DNA from: an uncultured Angelakisella sp.
GTDB lineage: Bacteria > Bacillota > Clostridia > Oscillospirales > Ruminococcaceae
Assembly: GCA_910585525.1 (NCBI GenBank)
Contig: CAJUFR010000023.1
Span: 1 to 31,702, forward strand
Length of the DNA: 31,702 bases
Direction of reading: 5' to 3'
Shown here: positions 7,858 to 16,235 of the stretch, one piece after another
Numbering within the stretch: position 1 is the stretch's first letter
Layout of the letters: every line of letters starts with the position of its first letter
Made by a program: the position numbers and the translations under genes
The notes under the pieces: generated by a model
Told to the model about the DNA's origin: nothing
Seen by the model: the letters and a program-made list of their open reading frames with translations, nothing else
Databases searched by the model: none

Positions 7858-8023
7858 TAACAGGCGGCATTTTTAGAGACTGTACCGGTCCGCACGCTTC
7901 GGCGATGGGAACAGCTTGTTAGACAGCCGCAGAACAGCCCCCCGGGGGGGCTGACAGTGACAACAAAAGGGGGGCGCGGACACGAGAGAAAATTGGCTGG
8001 CCACCGAGAACATCCGCAGGGAG

Positions 8024-8527
8024 ATGGAGTTTTTACGCCTCTGTAAGCAGCTGCACAACGCCATGCGGGAGGGGATCGACCGGAGCCTGCGGCAGATGGG
8101 GGCGGATATCACCCCCTCCCAGCTGGACGTACTCATCTGCATCGCCCAGGAAGGGGGGCGCCCCATGAACCAAAAGGACATCGAGGAGCAGCTGCGGCTC
8201 TCCAACCCCACCGTCACCGGCATCCTCAAGCGGCTGGAGCGCAAGGGCTTTGTTGACCGCGCCGTGGGGAGCAGGGACCGCCGCTACAAGGAGGTCTGTC
8301 TCACCGAAAAAAGCTCCCAGCTGGGGGACCGGCTGCACCCCAGCGCCCAGGTGATGCTGGGGCAGCTGTTCCGGGATTTCTCCCTCCAGGAGTTCGACGA
8401 ACTGAACCGGCTGCTCCGCCGCCTGGTGGAAAACTGCCGCCAGGCCGTGTGGGAGGAGGAGCCGGGGGAGGCCCTGGCCCAGGCCGCCCAGGCGGTACCC
8501 GCCTGTCCATCGGGCACAGCCCGATGA
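8024..8527 (+). CDS. MarR-family transcriptional regulator of the efflux operon
   Basis: 167 residues. The winged helix is clear: ITPSQLDVLICIAQEGGRPMNQKDIEEQL, recognition helix LSNPTVTGILKRLERKGFV, then the wing DRAVGSRDRRYKEVCLTEKS. Flanking helices would form the dimer. MarR repressors release DNA on binding small phenolic or drug-like ligands, fitting the pump genes downstream (next start 49 nt away). The ATG at 8024 has GGGAG touching the start codon rather than a spaced site. The frame stays open upstream to 7961 (TRENWLATENIRRE) but has no ATG, GTG or TTG there, while AAAAGGGGGG at 7965-7974 sits well placed before an ACG. The true start is therefore uncertain. Confidence 0.9.
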   Translation: MEFLRLCKQLHNAMREGIDRSLRQMGADITPSQLDVLICIAQEGGRPMNQKDIEEQLRLSNPTVTGILKRLERKGFVDRAVGSRDRRYKEVCLTEKSSQLGDRLHPSAQVMLGQLFRDFSLQEFDELNRLLRRLVENCRQAVWEEEPGEALAQAAQAVPACPSGTAR

Positions 8528-8576
8528 GGACCATTATCTGTCAGATGATTTTTTTACCAAAGTGGAGGAACTACCT

Positions 8577-9980
8577 ATGGACTATCGCAGCAAACTGATC
8601 CGGCGTGCAGCCGCCCTTGGGGTGGCGGGTGCCCTTGTGGCGGCGATGGCGGGATGCGGCGCCGCCCCCGGCGCTGTCCCCCCGGAGGGGAGCCAGCCCG
8701 CCGCCGCCCAGGCCATCGAGGTGAAGGTGGCCAGCGCCGCCTACGGCACCATCGACCGCCAGACCGAGTTCGTGGGCCGGGTGGAGGCGGCGGACAGCGT
8801 CAAGGTCTACGCCACCTCCCAGGCCAAGGTGCTAAAGACCTACGCCGCCCCCGGGGAATACGTGGAGAAGGGCCAGCTGTTATTTGAACTGGACACCGAG
8901 AACCTCCAGACCATGGTGGAGACCGCCCGGCTCCAGTACGAAGCCGCCCTCTCCGGGGCCAACACCACCATCATCCAGAGCAAGAACGCCTACGACAGCG
9001 CCGGCAGCATGTACTCCACCCTCAAGGAGAGCCGGGACGCCATCGAGGACGCCAGGGACGCCGCATCCAGCGCCGTCAGCCGGGCCAAAAAGGCCCTTGA
9101 AGCCGCCCAGCAGCAGTTGGAGGGGATGACCGAGGAGGACGAGGGCTACGCCGAGGCCGCCGCCGCGGTGGAGACTGCCATGAAGGTCTACGAGAGCGCC
9201 CAGGCCGGGTACGAGCAGGCCAACAACGCCTACATCCAGAACTACGACAAGCTGGATGAGCAGGTGGACAGCGCCAGGAAAAGCCTGGTGACCGCCCGGG
9301 ATACATACCAGAACACCAAGGGGGACGAGGAAGCGGGGGTCACCGGCACGGTCCAGAGCCAGGTGGACCTTGCCAAGATCAGCTATGACAACGCCGTCAA
9401 GAGCCTGAACGAGGCCAAGGTCTACGCCCCGGTGGCCGGCATCGTGTCGGCCCGGAACGTGGCGGCCAGCGACATGGCCACCCCCGGGGCCCCCGCCTAT
9501 ATCATCGACCAGGAGGGGGGCGCCCCCATGGTCTCCTTCAACCTGTCGGAGGACGGGGCCAACGCCCTGACGGTGGGCTCCCCGGTCACCGTGGTCTACA
9601 GCGGCCAGGAGTACCCGGCCCACATCACCGAGCTGTCCAACAGCGCCAACCCCCAGACCGGCCTTTACGCCGCCAAGGCCCAGACCGACGAGCCCCTGGG
9701 CACCAGCCGCTCCGGCGGGGTGGTGAAGGTGAAGGCCAGCACCGCCAAGGCGGAAAACGCCCTGCTGCTGCCCCTGGAACTGCTGGAGTACGATGAGAAC
9801 CAGCCCTTTGTCTACGTCTACCGGGACGGGACGGCGGTCCGGGTGGACGTCACCACCGGCATCTCCTCGGCGGAGGAGGTGGTGATCCTCTCCGGCATCA
9901 CCGCCGGCGACCAGATCATCACCACCTGGCACCCCGACCTGAAGGACGGGGCCGCCGTGGCCCTGGCCCAGCAGCAGTAA
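8577..9980 (+). CDS. RND efflux membrane-fusion lipoprotein (HlyD/MexA-like)
   Basis: 467 residues. A lipoprotein signal peptide ends at AMAGC with lipidated C27. Then come the barrel strand and biotinyl-lipoyl half IEVKVASAAYGTIDRQTEFVGRVEAADSVKV with GEYVEKGQLLFELDTE, a long alpha-helical hairpin (about 110-260, heptad-like, rich in Ala/Glu/Tyr), the second lipoyl half VYAPVAGIVSARNV, a beta-barrel domain and a C-terminal membrane-proximal domain. It links the RND pump to the outside of the membrane. In a Gram-positive cell there is no outer-membrane channel and none is encoded here. ATG 8577 was chosen over an in-frame GTG at 8562 because GGAGG at 8564-8568 lies 8 nt before the ATG. The RND gene follows after 13 nt. 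Confidence 0.94.
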   Translation: MDYRSKLIRRAAALGVAGALVAAMAGCGAAPGAVPPEGSQPAAAQAIEVKVASAAYGTIDRQTEFVGRVEAADSVKVYATSQAKVLKTYAAPGEYVEKGQLLFELDTENLQTMVETARLQYEAALSGANTTIIQSKNAYDSAGSMYSTLKESRDAIEDARDAASSAVSRAKKALEAAQQQLEGMTEEDEGYAEAAAAVETAMKVYESAQAGYEQANNAYIQNYDKLDEQVDSARKSLVTARDTYQNTKGDEEAGVTGTVQSQVDLAKISYDNAVKSLNEAKVYAPVAGIVSARNVAASDMATPGAPAYIIDQEGGAPMVSFNLSEDGANALTVGSPVTVVYSGQEYPAHITELSNSANPQTGLYAAKAQTDEPLGTSRSGGVVKVKASTAKAENALLLPLELLEYDENQPFVYVYRDGTAVRVDVTTGISSAEEVVILSGITAGDQIITTWHPDLKDGAAVALAQQQ

Positions 9981-9993
9981 GGGAGGGGTAACA

Positions 9994-12900
9994 TTGTTTT
10001 CTGGTATCCCGAAGTTTGCCATCAAACGTCCGGTCTGTATCTTCATCTGCGTGCTGAGCCTCATCGTGTTCGGCACCTCCTCGGTGTTCCAGATGCCGCT
10101 GGAATCCACCCCGGAGATCGAAATGCCGGTGCTGATGATCATGACCTCCTACTACGGCGCCTCCCCGGAGGAGATCGACCAGTCGGTCACCGACCGGATC
10201 GAGGTGGCCCTCAGCACCATCTCGGAGGTGGATTCGATCACCTCCATGTCCATGGAGAACATGGGCATGACCGTTTTGCAGTTCTACTACGGGGTCGATA
10301 TCGATAAGAAGTACCAGGACGTCACCTCCGCCCTGGCGATGATCACCCTCCCCGACGACGCCCAGAAGCCCACCATCATCGAGATGAACATGAGCGCCAT
10401 GAACAGCAGCATCATGTCCCTTTCGGTGGAGGCCGACGCCGGGGACAACCTGAAAAACTACGTGGAGGACAACATCGTCCCGGAACTCAAGCGGATCAAA
10501 GGGGTTTCCGACGTCTCGGTGTTTGGCGGCGCCCGGCAGTATATCCAGATCCTGCTGGACGAGAACAAGATGACCCAGTACGGCCTTACCATGTCGGCGG
10601 TGAGCAACGCCATCGCCACCAGCGAGTTTGAACTCACCATGGGTTCCCTGGACCGGGGCAACATCACCGTCGACCTCACCGGCAGCCAGAAGATCAAAAA
10701 CTACCGCGCCCTGGAGAATGTTCCCATCACCCTGGCCAGCGGCGACGTGATCCATGTCTCCGACGTAGCCCAGGTCATCATGACCGAGGAGGAGCAGGAA
10801 TCCTACAGCCGCCGCAACGGCATGGACGCCATCAGCCTTTCCATCACCAAGGAGCAGAGCGGCAACACCGTGAGCATCTGCCAGCAGGTGGTGAAGGAGG
10901 TGGAGCGCCTCAACAACAGCGGCCTTGGCATCACCCTGGAGGTCTCCTACAACAGCGGCGAGGACATCATGGAGAACATCAAACAGGTGGTGCTCAGCCT
11001 GGTGGAGGGCCTTGCCATCGCCGTGGCGGTGCTGTGGCTCTTCCTGGGGGAGTGGAAGGCGTCGGCCATCGTGGCCATCTCCATGCCCCTTTCGGTGCTC
11101 ACCGCCCTGATCATCATGTCCTTCCTGGGCATGACCATCAACATGATGTCCCTTGGGGGCCTGGTCATCGGCATTGGCATGCTGGTGGACAACTCCATCG
11201 TGGTCATCGACAGCTGTTTCAAATCCAGCCGGGAACTGGGGGGCCGTTCCTTCCGGGAGCGGGTCATCCAGGGGGCGGAACTGGTCACCAGTTCGGTCAT
11301 CGCCTCCACCCTCACCACCGTGGTGGTGTTCCTGCCCATCGCCATGATCAAGGGCATCTCCGGCCAGCTGTTCCATGACGTGGCCTATACCATCGTCTTT
11401 TCCCTCACCGCATCGCTGGCCAGCGCCATCACCCTGGTGCCGCTGCTCTTTGTCCAGTTGCAGCCCCACGAGCGCACCGGCTTTATCGCCTACCACATCC
11501 TTGGCCGGGTGGAGGAATGGTACGGCGGTATCATCAGTGGACTCCTCCACCGGCGCAAGCTGGTGGTCACGGTGGCTGTCCTGCTGATGGTGGGGGCGGT
11601 GGTACTCTTCGCCATGGTGCCCCAGGAACTGATGCCCAGCATGAGCAGCGGCACCATCAACCTGAATGTCCAGACCAAAAACGGCCTGAATCTGGAATCC
11701 ACCAACAGCATTATGGAGGAGTTGGAGCAGCTGGTGAGCCAGCACCCCGACGTGGAAAGCTACTCCATGAGCGTGGGCAGCGGCGGCGGCATGGGCGCGC
11801 TGATGGGGGGCGGCAGCGGTTCGCTCAGCGTCACCCTCCGGGAGGACGCCGCCCTGACCGACGAGGAATTCGTCCAGGAGATACGGGACCAGTCCAAGGC
11901 CATCCCCAACTGCAACGTGGAGGTGTCGGCAAACGACATGATGTCGATGCTCTCCTCCCAAAGCGTGGATGTCACCCTCCAGGGGCCGGACCTGACGGTG
12001 CTGGAGGAGACAGCCAACAGTCTCCGGGACCTGATGGCCCAGATGCCGGAATTTGACGGCGTCACCACCAGCCTTGCCGACGGCGCCCCCCGTGCCGAGA
12101 TCGTGGTGGACCCCATCCTGGCCGCCTCGGCCCGGATGACCCCCATGGCGGTGCTGGGCTCGGTGCGCAGCCAGCTGACCGGCATCGAGGCCATGACCAT
12201 CCAGGACGGCGACACCGAATACTCGGTGAAGGTGGAACTGCCTCTGGGGCGGTTTGTGGATATCAGCGACCTGTACGGCATGATGATCGACACCCCCACC
12301 GGCGGCCAGGCCGCCCTCACCGACATGGCGGAGATCGTCTATACCGAGGCCCCCACCGCCATCACCCGGGTGGACCGGGAGTACCAGGTCACCGTCAGCG
12401 GCACCCCCCGGCTGGGCAACAACGTCAGCCAGCTTACCGCCAAGGTGCTGCAAGCGGTAGGGACCCAGCTGGAGCTCCCTGCCGGTGTGGAGATGGCCCA
12501 GGGCAACATGATGGACATGATGATGGAGGAGTTTGCCGCCATCGGCAACGCCATGCTGGTGGCCCTCTACCTGGTGTTCGCCGTGATGGCGGTGCAGTTT
12601 GAATCGCTGCGCTTCCCCATTGTGGTGCTCATCTCCGTCCCCTTCGCCATGGTAGGCTCCTTCCTGGGGCTTGCCATCACCGGTTCCTCGGTGAACATGG
12701 CCTCCCTGCTGGGGTTGGTGATGCTGGAGGGCATCGTGGTGAACAACGCCATCGTTCTCATTGACTACGTCAACGTCCTGCGCCGGGAGAACAACGTGGA
12801 GATCCACGAGGCCCTGGTCCGGGCGGGCAAGATGCGGCTGCGGCCCATCCTCATGTCCTCCCTCACCACCATCGTGGGCCTGCTGCCCATGGCCGTCGGC

Positions 12901-13101
12901 TCCGGCGTGGAGATGATGGAGAGCATGGCCATCGTGGTCATCGGCGGTCTCATCATGTCCACCCTTCTCACCCTGATCCTGATCCCCACCTTCTACCTCA
13001 TCTTCGACAAGGAGGAGCGCAGAAGGCGGAAGGAGGAAAAGCGGGCCAGGAGGGCGGCAAAGAAGGAAGCCAAGGCGGCACTGAAGGCGCCCAAGGTGTA
13101 A
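9994..13101 (+). CDS. RND-family efflux transporter permease
   Basis: 1035 residues, the normal size for HAE1/SwrC-type RND pumps. The layout is N-terminal helix (IKRPVCIFICVLSLIVFG), first large extracytoplasmic loop, helices 2-6, the second loop, and helices 8-12 ending in a basic tail. The helix-4 proton-relay motif reads GMLVDNSIVVID, with D399 followed by N400, where AcrB-type pumps have two adjacent aspartates. Helix 10 reads GIVVNNAIVLIDY. It exports drugs, fatty acids or peptides using the proton gradient; the substrate cannot be told from sequence. TTG start with GGGAGGGG 5 nt upstream. It ends the marR operon at a bidirectional terminator. Confidence 0.95.
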   Translation: MFSGIPKFAIKRPVCIFICVLSLIVFGTSSVFQMPLESTPEIEMPVLMIMTSYYGASPEEIDQSVTDRIEVALSTISEVDSITSMSMENMGMTVLQFYYGVDIDKKYQDVTSALAMITLPDDAQKPTIIEMNMSAMNSSIMSLSVEADAGDNLKNYVEDNIVPELKRIKGVSDVSVFGGARQYIQILLDENKMTQYGLTMSAVSNAIATSEFELTMGSLDRGNITVDLTGSQKIKNYRALENVPITLASGDVIHVSDVAQVIMTEEEQESYSRRNGMDAISLSITKEQSGNTVSICQQVVKEVERLNNSGLGITLEVSYNSGEDIMENIKQVVLSLVEGLAIAVAVLWLFLGEWKASAIVAISMPLSVLTALIIMSFLGMTINMMSLGGLVIGIGMLVDNSIVVIDSCFKSSRELGGRSFRERVIQGAELVTSSVIASTLTTVVVFLPIAMIKGISGQLFHDVAYTIVFSLTASLASAITLVPLLFVQLQPHERTGFIAYHILGRVEEWYGGIISGLLHRRKLVVTVAVLLMVGAVVLFAMVPQELMPSMSSGTINLNVQTKNGLNLESTNSIMEELEQLVSQHPDVESYSMSVGSGGGMGALMGGGSGSLSVTLREDAALTDEEFVQEIRDQSKAIPNCNVEVSANDMMSMLSSQSVDVTLQGPDLTVLEETANSLRDLMAQMPEFDGVTTSLADGAPRAEIVVDPILAASARMTPMAVLGSVRSQLTGIEAMTIQDGDTEYSVKVELPLGRFVDISDLYGMMIDTPTGGQAALTDMAEIVYTEAPTAITRVDREYQVTVSGTPRLGNNVSQLTAKVLQAVGTQLELPAGVEMAQGNMMDMMMEEFAAIGNAMLVALYLVFAVMAVQFESLRFPIVVLISVPFAMVGSFLGLAITGSSVNMASLLGLVMLEGIVVNNAIVLIDYVNVLRRENNVEIHEALVRAGKMRLRPILMSSLTTIVGLLPMAVGSGVEMMESMAIVVIGGLIMSTLLTLILIPTFYLIFDKEERRRRKEEKRARRAAKKEAKAALKAPKV

Positions 13102-13120
13102 CAAGAAAAAGAACAGCCAA

Positions 13121-13151
13121 AAGCGGGAGCACCCACCGGGTGCTCCCGCTT
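13121..13151. terminator. Bidirectional terminator between the RND pump and rarA
   Basis: A 14-bp perfect stem, AAGCGGGAGCACCC (13121-13134) with GGGTGCTCCCGCTT (13138-13151) and a 3-nt loop, between convergent genes. The minus strand has the more T-rich tail. Confidence 0.75.
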
Positions 13152-13190
13152 GCTGCCTGTCAGAAGATACGCCGCCAAAAAGGGGGGACA

Positions 13191-14459
13191 CTACCCCCGC
13201 TTGCCCCTTACCGCCTCCCAGTAGGCCCTGGCGGCCTGTTCCACCTTGTTTTCCTGGGCCTGGTAGTATTGCCGCCCCGCCAGTTCGTCCGGCAGGTACT
13301 GCTGTTCCACCCAGTGCCCCGGGTAGTCGTGGGGGTAGCGGTAGAACTGTCCCTTGGCCTTGACCTCCGCCCCGTCGTAGTGCTTGTTCTGCAAGCACCG
13401 GGGGATCGGACCCGCCTTCCCCGCCTGGATGTCCTCCATGGCGGCGGCGATGCCCAGGTAGGCGGAATTGGACTTGGGGGAGGTGGCCAGCAGCACCGCC
13501 GCCTCCGCCAGGGGGATGCGGGCCTCCGGCAGGCCCAGTTCCCGGGCGGCGTCCACGCAGGATTTGACGATGGTCATGGCCATGGGGTAGGCCAGGCCGA
13601 TGTCCTCGGCGGCGGTGACCAGCAGGCGGCGGCAGGGGGAGAGCAGGTCCCCCGCCTCCAGCAGCCGCCCCAGGTAGTGGAGGGCTGCATCCGGGTCGCT
13701 GCCCCGGATGGACTTTTGCAGGGCGGAGAGAAGGTCGTAGTGCTGGTCCCCCTCCCGGTCGTACCGCATGGCGCTGCGCTGGCTCACCGCCTTGGCGTCG
13801 GCCAGGCTGAGCCGTTTCTCCCCCTGGCTGGCGGCGGCCCCCAGGTAGGCCAGCTCCAGGGCGTTCACCGCCTTGCGGACGTCCCCGCCGCAGGTAGCGG
13901 CGATCTGCTCCAGCACCCCCTCCTCCACCTGTAGCCCCGGCTCCTCCTCCCGGAGGATGCCCACCGCCCGGCCCAGGCACCTTTGTATCTCCCCGGCGGG
14001 GACCGGCTTGAACTCAAAAACGGTGCTGCGGCTGAGGATGGCGCCGTAGACGTAGAAATAGGGGTTCTCGGTGGTGGAGGCGATGAGGGTGATAGAGCCG
14101 TCCTCGATAAACTCCAGCAGCGTCTGCTGCTGCTTTTTGTTCAGGTACTGGATCTCGTCCAGGTAGAGGATCACCCCGCCCAGGGCATCGAAGCCGTCCA
14201 GGCCGGCGATGATGGCCTTGATGTCCCCGGTGGAGGCGGTGGTGCCGTTGAGTTTTTCCAGCTTCTTCCCCGCCGCCGCGGCGATGATCCGGGCGGCGGT
14301 GGTCTTGCCCACCCCGGAGGGGCCGTAGAAGATGAGGTTGGGGATGTTCCCCCCCTGGGCGATGCGCCGCAGCAGCGCCCCCTCCCCCAGCAGGTGCTGC
14401 TGCCCCACCATCTCGGAAAGGCTGCCAGGGCGGATGCGGACGGCAAGGGGTGTGGACAT
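13191..14459 (-). CDS. rarA: Replication-associated recombination protein A (RarA/MgsA)
   Basis: 422 residues, AAA+ clamp-loader-like ATPase. Walker A is GPSGVGKTT (46-54), Walker B ILYLDE (97-102). The sensor/SRC-like stretch TLIASTTENPYFYV and arginine-bearing LSRSTVFEF are present, as is the C-terminal tetramerisation domain (AEDIGLAYPMA, LAEAAVLLATSPKSNSAYLG) and the conserved end LQNKHYDGA through YRYPHDYPGHWV. RarA acts at stalled replication forks with SSB. Ribosome binding site AAAGGAG precedes the ATG. It is the last gene of a glyA - small zinc-ribbon - rarA cluster, 66 nt after the previous stop. Confidence 0.96.
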   Translation of the reverse strand: MSTPLAVRIRPGSLSEMVGQQHLLGEGALLRRIAQGGNIPNLIFYGPSGVGKTTAARIIAAAAGKKLEKLNGTTASTGDIKAIIAGLDGFDALGGVILYLDEIQYLNKKQQQTLLEFIEDGSITLIASTTENPYFYVYGAILSRSTVFEFKPVPAGEIQRCLGRAVGILREEEPGLQVEEGVLEQIAATCGGDVRKAVNALELAYLGAAASQGEKRLSLADAKAVSQRSAMRYDREGDQHYDLLSALQKSIRGSDPDAALHYLGRLLEAGDLLSPCRRLLVTAAEDIGLAYPMAMTIVKSCVDAARELGLPEARIPLAEAAVLLATSPKSNSAYLGIAAAMEDIQAGKAGPIPRCLQNKHYDGAEVKAKGQFYRYPHDYPGHWVEQQYLPDELAGRQYYQAQENKVEQAARAYWEAVRGKRG

Positions 14460-14525
14460 GGAGGCTCCTTTCTGCCCGGGCGGCTGGCCCGGGACGGGGG
14501 TATTATGGCTTATAGCTGCCCGGTG

Positions 14526-14789
14526 TCACAGTTCCCGTTTGCACTCGGGGCAGATGCAGTGGGGCGGCAGCTTCCGCTGCTTGGGGTTGAGGCGGGTGCC
14601 GCAGTAGGGGCAGCGGTAGAGGAGCACCTCCAGAACGGGGCCGGCTACCGCCAGGGCCACGGCGGGGATGTACTGCCCCCGGAACATCAGCAGCGCCGCC
14701 GCCCCCAGGAACCCCAGGCAGAACAGCCGCACCCCCACAAGGTACAGCTTGCCCCAGGGGCGTTTGGGCTTTCCCAGGTCCTGGCGCAT
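14526..14789 (-). CDS. Small membrane protein with C-terminal zinc ribbon
   Basis: 87 residues. A basic N-terminus is followed by two hydrophobic helices (about 15-36 and 40-57) and then a zinc ribbon with CPYC (60-63) and CPEC (80-83) ending KREL. The layout parallels the 130-residue protein at 6188-6580. Function unknown; the cysteine pairs predict one bound zinc. ATG at 14789 follows GGAGGGACCGCC. It sits 13 nt after glyA and is probably co-transcribed with it. Confidence 0.82.
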   Translation of the reverse strand: MRQDLGKPKRPWGKLYLVGVRLFCLGFLGAAALLMFRGQYIPAVALAVAGPVLEVLLYRCPYCGTRLNPKQRKLPPHCICPECKREL

Positions 14790-14802
14790 GGCGGTCCCTC
14801 CT

Positions 14803-16056
14803 TTACTCGTACAGCGGGTATCTGGCGCAGATGCCGTTTACCGTCTCCCGGATGCTGTCCGCCTGCTCCTCAAAGTCGGTGGCGGCCTGGACGATGCACC
14901 GGGCGATGAGGGTCATATCCGCCTCCCGGAGGCCACGGGTGGTGACGGCGGGGGTGCCCACCCGGATGCCGCTGGTGACAAAGGGCTTCTCCGGGTCGTT
15001 GGGGATGGCGTTTTTGTTCACCGTGATGTAGACCTCGTCCAGGCGGCGCTCCAACTCCTTGCCGGTGACGCCGGCGCCCCGGAGGTCCAGCAGCATCATG
15101 TGGTTGTCGGTGCCGCCGGAGACCAGGTTGATGCCGTGATCCAAAAGCCCCTGGGCCAGGGCGGCGGCGTTGCGGACGATCTGGCGCTGGTAGCTGGCGA
15201 ACTCCGGCTTCAGCGCCTCCCCGAAGCAGACCGCCTTGGCGGCGATGATATGCTCCAGGGGGCCGCCCTGGGTGCCGGGGAAGATGGCCTTGTCGATGGC
15301 CTTGGCGAACTCCTCCTTGCAGAGGATCATGCCGCCCCGGGGGCCCCGGAGGGTCTTGTGGGTGGTGGTGGTGACCACGTCGGCGTAGGGGACGGGGCTC
15401 TGGTGGCAGCCCGCCGCCACCAGCCCGGCGATGTGGGCCATGTCCACCATAAAGAGGGCCCCCACCTCCCGGGCGATCTCCCCGATGGTCTTAAAGTCGA
15501 TCTCCCGGGGGTAGGCGGAGGCCCCGGCCACGATCATTTTGGGCCGGACCTCCTTGGCCTGGGCCCGCATGGCGTCGTAGTCGATGCGCCCCGTCTCGGC
15601 CGAGACGCCGTAGGGGACGAAGTGGTACAGCTTGCCGGACATGTTCACCGGGCTGCCGTGGGTCAGGTGGCCCCCCTCGGCCAGGCTCATCCCCATGATG
15701 GTGTCCCCGGCCTCCAGCAGGCCGAAGTAGACCGCCAGGTTGGCCTGGGCCCCGGAGTGGGGCTGGACGTTGGCGTGCTGGGCCCCGAACAGCTTCTTTG
15801 CCCGCTCCCGGGCCAGTTCCTCCACCTCGTCCACCCGCTGGCAGCCGCCGTAGTACCGCTTGCCGGGGTAGCCCTCGGCGTACTTGTTGGTGAGGACGGT
15901 GCCCATGGCGGCCAGCACCGCCGGGGAGACGATGTTCTCCGAGGCGATGAGTTCCAGGTTGCGCCGCTGGCGGTGGAGTTCCCGTTCCATGGCGGCGGCC
16001 ACCTCCGGGTCGCTCTGGCCCACAAAGCCGATGGTATCCATCATATCACGGAACAT
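14803..16056 (-). CDS. glyA: Serine hydroxymethyltransferase
   Basis: 417 residues. PLP enzyme converting serine and tetrahydrofolate to glycine and methylenetetrahydrofolate, the main source of one-carbon units. Signatures seen: LELIASENIVSPAV, NKYAEGYPGKRYYGGC, NVQPHSGAQAN, the aspartate in MVDMAHIAGLV, and the PLP-binding lysine K234 in TTTHKTLRGPRGG. The length is normal for bacterial GlyA. ATG 16056 was chosen over an in-frame GTG at 16065 because AAAGAGAG ends 8 nt before the ATG and would overlap the GTG. First gene of its cluster. Confidence 0.97.
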   Translation of the reverse strand: MFRDMMDTIGFVGQSDPEVAAAMERELHRQRRNLELIASENIVSPAVLAAMGTVLTNKYAEGYPGKRYYGGCQRVDEVEELARERAKKLFGAQHANVQPHSGAQANLAVYFGLLEAGDTIMGMSLAEGGHLTHGSPVNMSGKLYHFVPYGVSAETGRIDYDAMRAQAKEVRPKMIVAGASAYPREIDFKTIGEIAREVGALFMVDMAHIAGLVAAGCHQSPVPYADVVTTTTHKTLRGPRGGMILCKEEFAKAIDKAIFPGTQGGPLEHIIAAKAVCFGEALKPEFASYQRQIVRNAAALAQGLLDHGINLVSGGTDNHMMLLDLRGAGVTGKELERRLDEVYITVNKNAIPNDPEKPFVTSGIRVGTPAVTTRGLREADMTLIARCIVQAATDFEEQADSIRETVNGICARYPLYE

Positions 16057-16119
16057 GACGATCACTCTCTTTCTTTGACAAAATATATTCTGACGATATA
16101 TACCGGGTCGTTGGACCTT

Positions 16120-16128
16120 ATTATAGCA
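16120..16128 (-). promoter_or_regulatory. Extended -10 promoter of glyA
   Basis: On the minus strand TGC-TATAAT (TATAAT at 16125-16120). No consensus -35 lies 16-18 nt upstream, consistent with an extended -10 promoter. The leader would be about 55 nt. Confidence 0.55.
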
Positions 16129-16173
16129 TGGCGGGGCCGGGAACGCCAGAGGAAAATGTCACGGCGGCCCGCC

Positions 16174-16202
16174 TTGATTTCCCACCGCCGATGCACTATA
16201 AT
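16174..16202 (+). promoter_or_regulatory. Sigma-A promoter of the ABC exporter operon
   Basis: TTGATT (16174-16179), 17-nt spacer, TATAAT (16197-16202), about 34 nt before the exporter ATG. Confidence 0.8.
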
Positions 16203-16235
16203 CATAGGGAATAACGATAGGAGGGCCCCTCTTTC

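Larger units (their letters stand above)
7716..8023 (+). other. Regulatory intergenic region upstream of marR
   Basis: 308 nt without a gene. It holds a consensus promoter (7829-7857), two perfect palindromes (7802-7815 and 7843-7854) and, in the predicted leader, a GC-rich hairpin, CAGCCCC paired with GGGGCTG, at 7935-7953. Confidence 0.65.

Noticed and set aside
9919..13980. A 1353-codon open frame on the minus strand opposite the RND pump and overlapping rarA
   Set aside because: It is antisense to an unmistakable RND gene, is dominated by Gly/His/Asp/Val low-complexity residues typical of the reverse frame of GC-rich genes, and has no recognisable domain.
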